DNA of 64,000 nucleotides from Nectonema munidae (Eukaryota > Nematomorpha > Nectonematoida > Nectonematidae): contig JAUIRK010000012.1 in the NCBI GenBank assembly GCA_030549495.1, positions 18,829 through 82,828 of the forward strand, written 5' to 3'. The notes under the pieces are model-generated. The model was not told the origin of the DNA. It ran no database searches and was given only the letters and a program-made list of their open reading frames with translations. Shown here piece after piece: positions 13,314 through 25,616 of the stretch. Numbering within the stretch: position 1 is the first letter of the stretch; every line of letters begins with the position of its first letter. The translations under genes were made by a program, and so were the position numbers.

Positions 13314-13946
13314 ATCGAGATTAGAGCTTCTGATTTCTCGATAAAATTTAATTCTCGAGAAACGAAAAAAAAATATATGATTCTCGAGACTCAAGAAAAG
13401 TTCCGAGAAGTTAAAAAATATTAAAAATATTTTACGAAAAATAAATTTATTTTGTTTTATTAGTAAAATAAATTTTAAAAAAAACAAGATCATTTAAAGA
13501 TTCGTTTTTCAAACTCAATCGTTTTGGAGATAAAATATTTGATACATTTTAGAAGATTCTTTCGCATTGACAAGAAGTTGGTTGGATGCATAAAAGAGAA
13601 TTTTTAAACAATTGCATCGATTCTGATAAATCAAAATTTTTGTTTTGTTTGAAAATCTGTTGTTCTTCTTCTATTGTACTAACTTTTTCTTCTTTTTTAT
13701 CATACATGAATTCTAATTAAATTTTGTAATAAAAAAATTGACTATAACAACAAAAAAACAAAGCAAAATTTAGTTTTTAGTTTTTACAATTATTTATTCT
13801 TTATTAATATTTATTCAAAATTTAACATGTTTTCAGTAATAAAATAATTTTTAATTCTTGAGTCTCGAGAATCAAGAAATAAAATAATTCTAAAATTCTC
13901 AAGAATCGAGAGTTGAGAAATCTCGAGACAGAAGCTCAAATCGGGA
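13314..13946. mobile_element. Inverted-repeat element with CTCGAG-rich arms, about 633 bp
   Basis: The arms of about 90 bp face each other. The left arm starts TCGAGATTAGAGCTTCTG. The right arm ends CAGAAGCTCAAATCGGGA, its near complement. Further in, GATTCTCGAGACTCAAG (13,379-13,395) is exactly complementary to the segment at 13,857-13,873. The interior is AT-rich and carries no protein. It looks like a non-autonomous DNA transposon or foldback element; the superfamily is not clear because the target duplication is ambiguous (possibly CGTA). Confidence 0.7.
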
Positions 13947-13949
13947 TGC

Positions 13950-16900
13950 GTAATTTGCTGACATATTAAATATTATTAGTTAATTAAAAGACAAAGGTGG
14001 TTTATCGAATAAATTAAGAAAATATTTAGCATAAAATAATGCAAGTAGAATGTATTTTGAAGTTTATATTTCTGTAATTGATTGACAAGTTTGAGCTGAT
14101 AAATTTGGTCAATATTAATAGGGTTAAGATTTTTTGAAATGGATAAAGAAGAAATATAGCTGGAAAAAGCCACATAAAAAATTTCTCTAGACAAAAAATT
14201 TGGGAATTGGATTAATTTCTGAATAAAATGCTAAAAATCTGGATATAAACATTGCTCGGAAATCCTATATTTGATATATTTCAAATATAACATTCATATA
14301 GCATTCGCTATCAAATATTTAATACAATTTTTAAGTATATATATTATTAATACAAATAATTTTTTCTTTATATTGACACATTTTCGAAAAAAGCTTTTAT
14401 CTATACATGAACAACATTTGATGAAATATTACTAGAAAAAAGTTTTGATTTTGGAAAAGTTTATTTAGCAATTAAAAAGATATTCCTGCAACATCGGTTG
14501 CGAAAAGTTTTTTTCAATTGCTTAACTTTTTATCACAGCATCCAGAACAAACTCTTTTTGACAAGTTATTTTGTGAATTTGGAGTTAAAAATACTAGTTT
14601 TTTGCAGTTGTAGTCAAATGTTTTTAAAATTTTTGTAATTTGGCTCAAAACATTAAGAAATCAGAGAGAAATCGCAAAACACGAAAAAACATCTAAGTAT
14701 TTTTACCCTTATAATAATAATCAATGATAAGTGGGATATATTTCAATAAATATAATAATTGGAATATGAGAATCATTTTTTCCAACATTGCATTCGCTGA
14801 TATGTTGTTTTGAATTATTGATATATCACAAAATGAATGAGCCAAATAGAAGCGTTCATACTAAACTAGACTAAATTGTGTCCAAAGCATTGATCTGAAC
14901 ATTTTTATTTAGCTTGCAGATATGTGTGTATATATCAACAAGCTATGTGCTTTGTGTAATATCTTGAATTAATTTATACTAATTTTATGCATCTATAATC
15001 CCACTTTGTAATCATAAATCTAAATTACACACGATTTCGTGGTATGCTAGGCAATTATTTGCTTGACCAAGAATTGTATTATTCCGAGAAGGATATTATA
15101 TTGTCATTGATAAGAACTTATAGGCAGTATAAAAAAATTTTCTTTGCATCCGAAAAGATATCTATAAAAAAGTTTGAAAAAATTAAATTTTTATTAAAAA
15201 AAAATCATAATTCTTTGATCTAATGCAATCATATATTGTATATTTTAATACACTGAAAAATATTAGAAACTTACAACTTTTGATAATTATTGTAAAATAC
15301 TATTTAGAGAGTAATTTTAGTATATACTGTAGTTATTTCACAAACAAAAATATTTTTGCTTGATATTAAAGTTATTAGTAAGAATAAAGCATTTATCAGT
15401 TTTATTTTTCTTATATATTCCCCAATTTCAAAAAAATATCAGGAAAAATTGTTTTATTGATTATTATTTATTACTTATAATATTGCATTTCAAAAAAGTA
15501 AAAAACTTAAATAAATTTAAAATTAAAAAATAAAAATAAAGCCTTATTTAATTGAAATTAGCAAAGTAAGTAGCAAAAAGAATAATTTGCAAACTTTTTC
15601 CTCCCACAATGGAACACTTTGAACAGTCGCTTTTCTTTCTTTGTTCATTTTAGATCCAGTAAAATTTCCGTAAACTGTAGGGTGTTTTCAACACTTTTTA
15701 TAAATAATAATCTAAGTTAAAAATAAAACAAAAAAGGCAAAGAATAATGCCGTAATGTCTTTTGTAGAAAAAATCAAATTGCTTTCAATACAAAGAGAGA
15801 ATATCTTTATGACAAAAGATATAAATCGAGTGATATTTTGTATGGGTCTCATTTTGAGAAGTTTTCTTTGAAAAAATGCGAAAAAATAGCAAAGTCTTCA
15901 TTTTATGCATGTATGAATAAAATAAAATAAAATAAAAATGTCATGGTAAAATAAAAGAAAAAAGACCATTTTTTCAGGTATTTAGAGAATTTCTTCAGAT
16001 AAGTGAGGCAGTTTACGCTGTTATTTCGCATGAAAATAACAAACTCTTGAACATTTTCCAACGTTTTATTTAAACTCATTTCAAAATGTAAGCTTTCAAG
16101 TGAAGGTTGAAGAAGTAAAGAAGTTTATAATAATTCAATCAAAATATAAAAAATGTATACTTCATCATAAAAACATGAACAAAGCTACTTAATTTCTTTA
16201 ATTCCGTATTGATCTTCTATCTAGCTAGGCAGAGTTAGGACAAATAAAGAAGTTTTGCAAATTCATGACAGCAAATGACTGATCAATTCGAAGGTGAAAA
16301 TTACTATATTGAATTGTAAATAATGTTATTTTTTCTTTCCACTGTATAATAGGAAAATAACTTGTAACTTTCCGATGTGCTTAACATTGATATAATCATT
16401 AATTTTGATATTAGGAGACAAAATTTTTACAAATTCATATCCAATCAATTTTTGATGAGTCTAAAACTCAAAAGATTTGAAACTTCCTCCTTCATGTCCC
16501 TAAATTTCTTTTGTATTAGACTTCGTTAAAGAACATCTTTGTATACGTGATATATATTGACCGCTTTGCAATGAAAGTGTTTTGCTATATACCAGGATTT
16601 TCGAGGTAACCGTCTTTGTTAAAACGAATTTCACTTTGCCAAATATTTTCTAATGCTAATAAAAGTTAAGCTAAAAATCGTTGAAACTTGTTTAAACATT
16701 TTTTTATTCAATATCGCATTAGTTTACATGAGAAATTTTTTACTTGCTCAAAATCTTTATGCATAGAATGTCAAAACTTCTGACTTATCAAAGAACTAAT
16801 TAACTTCTTGACAAATCTTTCTAACAAATTATCTAACTGATTATTTTATTGTCTGAATTACAAACTAATCAAACAAGTGACAAAACAAACTAATATAACA

Positions 16901-17080
16901 CTGACTAACAGCAAAGTTATGGTTGCTCAAGACATATTAATGGATATTTAGGACCTTTAATACTTTAGAGTTTCAAGATTAGTCTTTTTGAAATTTTGGC
17001 TATCGACATCTTATCAGCATGCCGAGAAATTAAGGATCCAGGTATCATATAAACGAGGCGTGTTAAACATAAGGTTCCTC
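13950..17080. other. AT-rich non-coding stretch, probably upstream intron of the FLYWCH gene
   Basis: No coding exon or transposon domain is recognised. The region precedes an exon with a splice acceptor, so it may be intronic; this is inference. Confidence 0.35.
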
Positions 17081-17084
17081 AGAC

Positions 17085-17225
17085 CGAATGCTTCCCGGAG
17101 GATAAGTTAGCCGGTGTAATTGAGTGATTATTATTCTTGTTAATAATAACCCGAAATCACATTAATAAATATCGCCTGCTTTCTGCCATCAAATCGGTTA
17201 AAGCAATTTCAGTTCGACTCCTGAT
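17085..17225. repeat. Possible MITE/SINE relic just upstream of the FLYWCH exon
   Basis: ATATCGCCTGCTTTCTGCC followed by CGGTTAAAG resembles the right end of the TTAA MITE family. Immediately after it, CAGTTCGACTCCTG looks like a tRNA-type B box. Both hints are weak and the limits are uncertain. Confidence 0.25.
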
Positions 17226-17264
17226 ATAATTAAAAACGTTTACAGGATCTATTTTATTTTTCAG

Positions 17265-18129
17265 AATGTATGGTCGACCCTCGTTCATTGGATTCCTCGA
17301 AGATAAGTGTGTTCTGGTGTGTTCTTCCATTTGTCAGGTTGGTTTTTCCTACATCTACTTCTACAAAAAGAAGTATTCCTTTTTCAACGAGAATGAAGTC
17401 AATTACTTCGAGTGCAAGCGCTGCAAAGAGCAAAAGGAGCGCCCATATGGCAGCATGACACTCAAAAATAATGTTCTCCTCCAAAACCCAGATTCCGGTC
17501 ACTCCAAAAAGTGTGCTCCTTTCAGTGACATATTCATAACTTCTTTCATCCAAGTTTACGAAGAAATGGAAAACAACAACAACAATAATAATACTCCTAC
17601 GAAGTCTGCTTTCCGCTCCAACTTACTCACATGTGACTCAGCCTCATATCCTGTGAATTCAACGTCTTCTTCTCTCAATGACAAATGCGTTGCTTCTCTT
17701 CCATCAGCGCTATCGACATTTTCGCCAGCACCGTGCAGTTTAGCCAAGGATCTGAAGGAATACTTTCAGTCGCATCAATTACCTGCAATTTATTTTAAAT
17801 CCGAACAAGATATGAAAAGTATCATGGCCTCAACAAACGTTTCAACGACTCCTAGTAGCCTAGCCACGAAGACAAGTGATTGGGTTTGTAAGAGCATTAA
17901 GAAAAAATTGGAAAACCGTGTCAATAGCACTAGTGAGCAATTTTTTCCTAAACGCACCAAAATTTCACAAGACAGCAATGACTTGAGAAGCGGACACACT
18001 TCTAGTGCTAAATCTATCAGTTTCTTTGAAAAGATTTACAATAAAGACACCTTATCCAAAGTCAGTGAATTTCAACGATTGATTTCCTCAAACAATGAAA
18101 TTAAGTCTTCAAATGATGGAAAAAATAAG
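17265..18129 (+). CDS. FLYWCH-like zinc-finger protein, long exon
   Basis: A 288-codon open exon lies between a good acceptor (TTTATTTTTCAG, ending 17,264) and a donor (AAG then GTAGCT, at 18,130). An ATG starts one base inside. Residues about 30-85 resemble a FLYWCH zinc finger: an aromatic YIYFYKKK strand, then YFECKRC (Cys50, Cys53), a GSMTLKNNVLLQN strand and a final H79-x3-C83. After it come an asparagine run (about 103-109) and a Ser/Thr-rich, low-complexity tail of 180 residues that is probably disordered. FLYWCH fingers bind DNA or protein and occur in chromatin and transcription factors. Base composition is clearly richer in GC than the flanks, and codon use is natural. It is probably spliced to the exons at 22,093 and 23,491, which share phase 0. 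Upstream exons are not identified. The finger is atypical (the usual ending is H-x-H), so the family call is moderate. Confidence 0.7.
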
Positions 18130-18729
18130 GTAGCTTTTTACTTATAACTAAATATTTTATATTATCCAAGACAAAATGTCAACATTCCTAAACATTCAAA
18201 ATGTCGGAAATCGAAAATGCTAACAATTATGTTCATGTCAGTTTCTTAATTAGCTCGTTTTTTAGTTAATTCAATTTGATAGTATTTTTAGATAGATAGT
18301 TAACCCTCTAGTTAATTGATAAGTTAATTAATCATTTAGTTTATTAAAATTCCATATATAATAAAATTCATATATGCTAATAAATCTTCAAAAAAAAAGA
18401 TAAAAAAAAGCTAATCAAAAGAAGACAGGAATAAAGAATGTTATTATAATAAATATTCCAACATAAAATGAGCAAAGACAAAAGTTGGAAAAATAGCATT
18501 AAAAATAGAAAAGCATAATATTTAAAGGGGAATATTTCATATTAAACAGACACATTAAAATATAACACGATGGATGAAAAAGCCACAAAAAACTGAAAAA
18601 AAGAGGTTTTCAATGTCCATGGTTTATGTGAATATTGGATATATATATAAGAAAACAGAAAACACGTTATCTTATTGTTTTTTAAAAATTGAAATTAAAA
18701 ATCACTTGGCACTGATCATGACTTACCCT

Positions 18730-20670
18730 TATCAGGATAGAGAAATTATACAACTGGATGAGTGACTACAATTTGTAGTCAACTGATTTTTTACTGTTTT
18801 ATGTTTTAATATATGTTTTTGTTTTTCAGACAATTAAATACGAGTGCTTTTAAAAAATATTTATTGAAATCATTTGTCACAATACTTTCAAGTTACCGTT
18901 TTTTGATCACAAGAATGTTCTTTACAACAAGCTTTTGAGCAAATGGAAAATCTCTTTTTTAAAGATTTTTTAAAACATCTTCTTGGGGTTTCTTTTGTAT
19001 TTACTTTTTCAGAAGTTTGAGCTGCTTGATGTAAAAAAATGATTCACGTATTTTAATTCGGTGGAAAGATAAACATTTTCTAATATGAAAGTTTTGCTCC
19101 TAAATTTTTGAGAAAGTGTTTTCTTGATTGACAATAACCACTTTTCTTTGCAATTTGGTATGAGTTGAGACACACCACGTCAAGCATGTTGAAGAATATA
19201 ATCAATGGCTAGCGAACTGTTTTTCTTCTAACTGTATATTCTTCTATATAATCATCAATCAAGTCAACACCACCTTTTGTCTTGTTATAAAAATTAATTA
19301 AATCAGGTATTCTCTTTTCATTGACAAAATCAGAAGCAAAAAAATTACTTGGTAAAAGACATACACTCTTATTTTTTTTTGGCTGCATAAGATAAAATTA
19401 TGATTTTGTTTTCGTTATCATATTTGAAAACTGTAGAGCCAACTTCTCTACCTTTGGAGTTTTTGAAAGATAAAGGAAGTTCTTTCGTGTTTTGACGAAT
19501 GTTTCCGACTAAGGTAAGATTTTTTCCGAGAAGTTTGACGGCTAAACTATGACTTGTAAAAAAATTATCAAGCGTAATATTTCTACGAATTTTTTCAAAA
19601 GGTTTCACTAACTCCAGGCAACTTTTTTCTGTTAAATTATTTGTTCTTACATTGTTTTCCTTTCCCAAGTAAATGATTCCATTGAGAGCATAACTTGAGT
19701 TAGCCTCACAAATCCAGAATATCTTCAATCCATACTTTTTAGGCTTGGAAGGCATATATGTTTTGCCAGGTATTCTTCCTCGATAGCCGACTAATTGTTC
19801 GTCTATAGTTAAAAATTCATCCTCAATATAGTGACGCCTTTGAGCTAGTAAAAACAATTCCCATATTCTCTCTTTTCTTTCCTTTCTTGTGAGAACGTTA
19901 TCAAATTCAATCATCTGAGAAGAAGTTTCATGCGGGAAAAAGACATACAAGATCTATAAAAAGGCTTAATAGGTAAATAATAGAAAACCAAATGAAGCTT
20001 CTAATTCTTCATATGTGAACATTGAAAATAATTTAGAAGCAAACTTTGACGGATTTGAAATCCTTATCAAAAGAAGTTTTCGATTTGTGCATTTTAGGAT
20101 ATGTCTTGTAATTTCTTCAGGGAAGTTGAAACCAAACAGCTCTTTTTCATCCATACTTTTTGACAGCGTTCTTCCTTTTTCTGTAACAATGTTTCGTCTC
20201 AATCGCACCAAATTTTCTCCTAATTTACTTTCCCATTTACTCCATATACATTGTTTTCCTCTTCAGAAGATGAATCTTCGGTACTCTCTTTTTTGGAAAA
20301 AATAGTGAAATCTTCTGATTCCTCTTCAAAAACTACATTAGTGACCTATGAATTTTCTTCGATATTTTCGTCTTCACTTGGAATATTCGCAAATTCTAAA
20401 TCCTCGTCGCACAACTTACTTATTTTTAACAGACTGCATGCTTCGATATAAAACTTTCTTTTTGTCAACTGTAAAAGATATGAAAAGCAAAATAGAAAGA
20501 AAAAAATGAAAACAGATAAGAGATAAAGCATGATGATAAAATAAAAAGTATATTTATTCTCTTTCATTATATCAAGCTTCAAATAACAGCTGTTGTATGT
20601 ATTACAAAAGCAACACGGCAAATCTCAAAGAAAGTGTTTGACTACAAAATGTAGTCAGTTTCAAATTTCA
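18730..20670 (-). mobile_element. piggyBac transposon copy, broken
   Basis: The minus strand carries a piggyBac transposase in pieces. An acidic N-terminus lies near 20,350-20,460, and a middle block runs EEITRHILKCTNRK (about 20,100). An open frame of 193 codons (19,369-19,950) holds TIDEQLVGYRGRIPGKTY and TLDNFFTSHSLAVKLLG, the first two catalytic aspartates. Further down, YNKTKGGVDLIDDYIEEY (about 19,240-19,300) supplies the third aspartate, and a TAG interrupts the following VRRKTVR...PLIIFFNMLDVV. A stop also follows LFTY near 19,970, and part of the segment between the N-terminal and catalytic blocks is missing. Matching palindromes, TGACTACAATTTGTAGTCA (18,764) and TGACTACAAAATGTAGTCA (20,639), sit near the two ends. 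The copy cannot make a full transposase. Confidence 0.88.
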
Positions 20671-22092
20671 ATAGAGATAAAAGAAAACTTGAAATATAAA
20701 TTTTTATCATTGCTATCAAAATTTGTATTTTGCTTATGTTTTAGTTTATTATGTAAAGAAATGGTACTCTTAATTGTAAAGTTTTTCCTTGATTTTTAAA
20801 AAGATCAAGCTCCGTACTTTTATATGAAATGGATTTCCAAGATCATCCAATAGCATCACATGTTGATCAAATAAAAGCTACTACTTTTTTATCCTTTTTT
20901 TTTTATTTATATCTAGGTATGTGTTAGTTAACTTGTGTTATAGGAACAAAGGAATAAATAATGTGAATATCTACAAAAAGTACGCTAAAATGAATATTCT
21001 ATTTTAAAAGGATTTTCTACTTTTCATATATACATATTATATGTTAAGGAATCTTGATCGATGTTTTGGAATGAAGGCTATAATAATTGCCTACAAAAAG
21101 CAGCCCAGAGAGGATAATTGCGTTGAAATGCCAACAAATAACGAATTATTGATTTTTTTGTATCTATATTGCATAATGGTCTCATGAAACACATGAGAAA
21201 AACAGATATTTAAGATACTTCCAATAAAACAAAATCCTTGCATAAAAATGGTATTTACATGGAGACGCTTGGAGAAGAAAGAACGGAATAAACGAGAGTC
21301 TGTTTCCTAAAGAATGCCTGCTTGGCACGTGGATTTACATATTTGGTAAGGCAGAAAAATTGTGTATCTGTACAACTTCAAAATTTGGATTCATTTTATC
21401 TTTCTCTTTGCTCTTTGAATAATTTTATTCACCCTCCAGGGTTAAAAAAGGCTGATGAGTTACGATAATAATGTGACATTCTTTTCGCACTTTGCAATGA
21501 TCACGATGAGATGGAGTATCTGTAGGTGCGCGTTGTCTCTACCAGGTAGACACAGAAAGAGATTATATAATATCTATGGTATTGAGTATATACACAGATA
21601 TATATATTCAAGCCTGCAGTCATCAGCTACAACACCTAACAGCTCTGGTGATATGGAATATGGATACTAATGCTGATGAGTACGATTTTTCCATTGAATA
21701 GCAAAAAAAGTCATAACATCTTTCATCATTACATTTTTGATATAAACAAAAAGAAGAGCGGTTGGTTTGCATGCAGCACACCTTGTATAATTTATATAAA
21801 ATTCAATAAGCAACTTTACCTGAAGCTCTTCTTCCCTCATCAGCAGCAACAGCAGCACTATTAATAAGTTCTTTAGCCATAAAATGTGAAGCTAATGCCA
21901 TTCCACATTTTTTATTGGATCAACAGTAATTTCGCCAGCTTCATCATCATCAAAAGACTTGCTTTGACCAAAAACTCTCTACTTTTGCATCTCTTTGCCA
22001 TCGATCTGTGAAAAGGCGAAAAAAAGAAGAAGTTGAAAGGTTTTGCAAAAAGCTCGCCAACACCCACACACCACACGATTGATCTGTTTAAG

Positions 22093-22248
22093 AATTGGTG
22101 CTACGTGGACTTGAACGGTCGCGGTACTGGCTATGCCGTCTCCGGTTTCATATATGTTAAGCACTCCACTTACAATAACGTCCTCCATTTGCGGTGCCGG
22201 GAATGGCGCAAACGCTGCACTGCCAAAGTTTACTTATGCAACGAGAAG
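22093..22248 (+). CDS. FLYWCH zinc-finger exon (first half of the domain)
   Basis: This exon encodes the beginning of a canonical FLYWCH finger: NWCYVDLNGRGTGY, then SGFIYVKHSTYNN, then LRCREWRKRC with the two zinc cysteines, then TAKVYLCNEK. It ends at a strong donor (AAG then GTAAGAAAG) in phase 0. The frame is open back to 22,012. The start chosen here is the acceptor TTTAAG at 22,092, which is weak; the exon may begin further left. The finger is completed by the exon at 23,491, where the two histidines lie. GC content rises sharply here against the AT-rich flanks. The product is probably nuclear and DNA-binding. Confidence 0.72.
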
Positions 22249-23490
22249 GTAAGAAAGTGTACATACCATTTAAATTTCCTTTCTCCCTCATTTCTATTCA
22301 TGGAGCTTGATCCATTTGATCCCAGGGAAAGCACATCACTTTAAGTCATTTGATATAAAAGAACTTTTAATTCTAAAAATGGCGTACATCCATGAATCTA
22401 AACAATTACATACCGCTTTTTTAACTTTGAAATTGTCTTTTTTCAATTCTACTTTATCTTTTTTAAGTTCAAATTCTCTTTTTTCAATTTTATTTTGGAA
22501 CTTAATTAAATAGGACAATCTTTTTTTGAAAAAAATAAGGGAATTACTAAAGAAAAAATTAATTTAATTAAAATAAATGTTGGTTATCTTTTAAGGCTCA
22601 TGCCTATGAATACCAAAATGTCAACGTTTAATTTTTAATGAATTTTTAAATAAATTAAAATGAAAGTTTTTATTTTATGATACCACCTCTTCTCCCATTC
22701 CCAATCTACTTTTTTGGGAAATATAAATGCAAAAAAATTATTCATTTATAAAATAAATACTAGAAATTCTACAATGATGTTAATTTCTAGGAATCCAAAT
22801 TATTTCTGAAATTAATTCAGCTCCAAACGTATTTGAAGAATCAAGTTTCTTAATATATTTATTGTAAATCATATTCATCTTGAAATTATTCTAAAAGAAT
22901 TGTTTTATAGGTAAAATATTTTCTTCAAGTTTACAATTTCTAATAGAAATAAATTTTACATTAAAAATTTGAGTTAGTATTAGTTAGTTTTGATTTATAT
23001 TTATTGTTTTGACTGTTTGATAAATTTTGATCCAGTAATTATTTTTAAAAGTATTAAATATGAATATATTTCAAAAACTATAATTTTTACAGATTTTTAC
23101 CTTGAGAATTAAAATTTTGATGAGGAAAAATAATTTGGTTATTGTTTAAAAGTTGATGAAACTTTAAAACTCAATTTTAAAAGTCATTTTAAATATTAAT
23201 AAAAAATTTGCTTACTAATGAAAAATTTGTCCAGTCCTGAAATCTGATTATTTTATGATGTAGATATATTAATTGTAAATATTTTCACATATTTAGAAAT
23301 CAAGCCAAGCTTCAATACAAACACTTAATCATTTTAAATCTTAACACAATAATTATTACACTCCATGAAACTTTTACCTTATAAAAGTTATCCTCGCTTT
23401 ATGGTCTAAGACTTTTACCTTTTCAAATGCAGGATGTGTAAAATAAAAAAAAATATATCCTAAGGACTTTTTATTTTTCCCTCTTTTTAG

Positions 23491-23604
23491 GCGTTTATCA
23501 TTGACTCTAATCACAATCACAATCCTCCAGAGCATATTCCAACTACAAACTTTGGAAATCTGAACACCGTTCAGCGTTCCTTCTTGGGTGAAAAATTCAT
23601 CAAG
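23491..23604 (+). CDS. FLYWCH zinc-finger exon (second half, H-x-H)
   Basis: A 38-codon exon lies between a pyrimidine-rich acceptor (CCCTCTTTTTAG) and a donor (AAG then GTAAAA), phase 0 on both sides. It reads AFIIDSNHNHNPPEHIPT, giving the closing H-x-H of the FLYWCH finger begun at 22,093. A tail with VQRSFLGEKFIK follows. Joining phase 0 to phase 0 restores the C-x6-C ... H-x-H order with normal spacing, which is the main support. The next exon is not certain; a 21-bp candidate (INPLEYN, about 23,921-23,941) lies between splice-like sites but is too short to trust. Confidence 0.75.
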
Positions 23605-25600
23605 GTAAAAAAAATATTTCTCTTCTTCTTAACATCTTTGATTGCCTTCCTTCTGACACTTTTAATAGATTTAGGCATTTCTGTATTTTGAATAAAATAT
23701 AAAATAAAGAATTGTACGCGATTTATTCAAAATGCTAAAATGATGAAAAATTCGAATTTGAACCAAATCAGTTTCCATCCAATCCTTGAATACATTTTAA
23801 ATATTTAATTAACACATAAAGTAGAGCTAAGATTGATTCACGGAAAAGGAGGAGAGATGTGGAAATTGATAAACAGTAGAATTTTTTTTCCCAAAAATGA
23901 AAATTTTTGGCCATTCTCAGATCAATCCGTTGGAATACAATGTAAGAAACAATAACAGTGTATCTGATAATGGCTCGAAAATAAAAAATAAAATGATTCC
24001 AATAATAAAGATAATTTGGATGACTTTTTGCATGATAGTTCACTTATTTTTTTTGCCTTCCATTGGTCTTCCAGGATTAAACAATTCTCTTTTTTTAGAA
24101 ACATCATCTTTTTTCTTTCCTGTTTTCTGTCGATATTACAGGTATCCTTCATTGAATTTTCTTGCGATTCGGGCATCCTTCCAACCTTTTTTTTTCTTTC
24201 GAAAGGCATAAGAATTTACCTTTTCTTACCTCGACTTTCTCTATAATGAACTGTATCCCTCAGCATTCACGTTCTCACTTCCTTCGGAGTATTAATTCTC
24301 ATACTTCACTCATTTAATGTCCTTGCTATCCAATTTTTAACTCTAATATGAAAATTATGTCAGCTCCTCATATTTATTTCCTTTTTGTGACAATAATAAT
24401 CCAAGCAAGTTGATTCTCTTCTTTATTCAATGCATTTCAAATATTAGAAAAGATGTGATATATTTTCAATAAATGTTGTAATAAGAGAAACAAATATCAA
24501 GGTATAAAATAAAATAATACAAAAAAATTATAAAAGATTGTTCTTAGATTAAAAAATTTTAAGTATAAATTTGCAACTAATTATTTTTGCATTATTAAGA
24601 TTTCTGGGGTTAATTATTTTTGAAAGAAGTAAAAAAAATTCCAAAACCTTTTTTCAAGACCATTTTTATCTATATGGGCTCCTTTTAAAATCTGTCAGCC
24701 CTAATTATGGGTGATTTTAAAACCTTTATCCTGACATCTATATGTTGAGGTGAAAATACGAATTGAGTATGATGAAAAAGTCGTGTTAAAAAATCAACTT
24801 ATGAATTCAAAGCTAGCCATTAAATCTCAAAAGAGTTTATTCCAAAAAGTTTAATTTTAAAATGAAAGTTATTTTTTCATAATTTTAGTGAGCTTAGTCA
24901 TTTTATATTCCTGATAAACATATGCTTGTGATTTGAATACAAAGAGTTTCAAGCATAAAAATGCCAAAAATCAATACTTATTTTCAGAAAGTGTACCTAT
25001 TTGTGTCCTTTGATTGCTATTTAAGTGTCATGCCGTTTATGTTATTGCAGTTTATGAATTTTATACGCAATTTTAAAGAAGGCACATAAGGAAGAATGAC
25101 AAAAAATGCTTAAAAAATTTAATGGGAAAAATCAACTAACTAACAAATAACTAATCCACTAACCAACTTGAGTTAATTAGTGTGCTTAAATCAAAAGCGA
25201 GTAGACGTACATTTTCAAAGAATAAAACAAAATATATATTTACGTAAACCCTCTCAGATGCGACCGCTCATCCAGCCACATAAAAGTCGTTACAAAGGAG
25301 TTTCAAAAATTATGTTTTTTGATAACGTCATGACAGTATTATAACTTGTTTATTGTTTTAAGTTATACGAAAAATTTTTTCATGAAGAAAAGTATAAGAT
25401 TCATTTTCGATAAAGAAATACTCAAAGAGTTAAAAAATTTCTTAGTCGAGTCAAATAAGCAAATTTTAAAGCGTATCTATTGAATAACTTTATAATTATT
25501 ACTTTTCTACAATTTTGTCTTTTGTCTTCAATGAAACAGCAATAAAGCTTAATACAAAAAGTTCTTTATTATTTTTCTATTCATTTTTCATCTTTCAATG
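23605..25600. other. AT-rich stretch, probably intronic or downstream of the FLYWCH exons
   Basis: Overlapping open frames on both strands at 23.8-24.25 kb look like composition effects. No domain is recognised. Confidence 0.35.
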
Positions 25601-25616
25601 TATAAGTTAGTCATGC

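Noticed and set aside
17254-17553. 99-codon minus-strand frame, also 17,556-17,747 and 17,790-17,999
   Set aside because: They lie antisense to the FLYWCH exon, which has splice sites and a zinc-finger pattern; these are shadows.
23897-24246. Three overlapping frames on both strands with transmembrane-like content
   Set aside because: T-rich composition explains them; no splice-supported exon or known domain, apart from a 21-bp microexon candidate too short to call.
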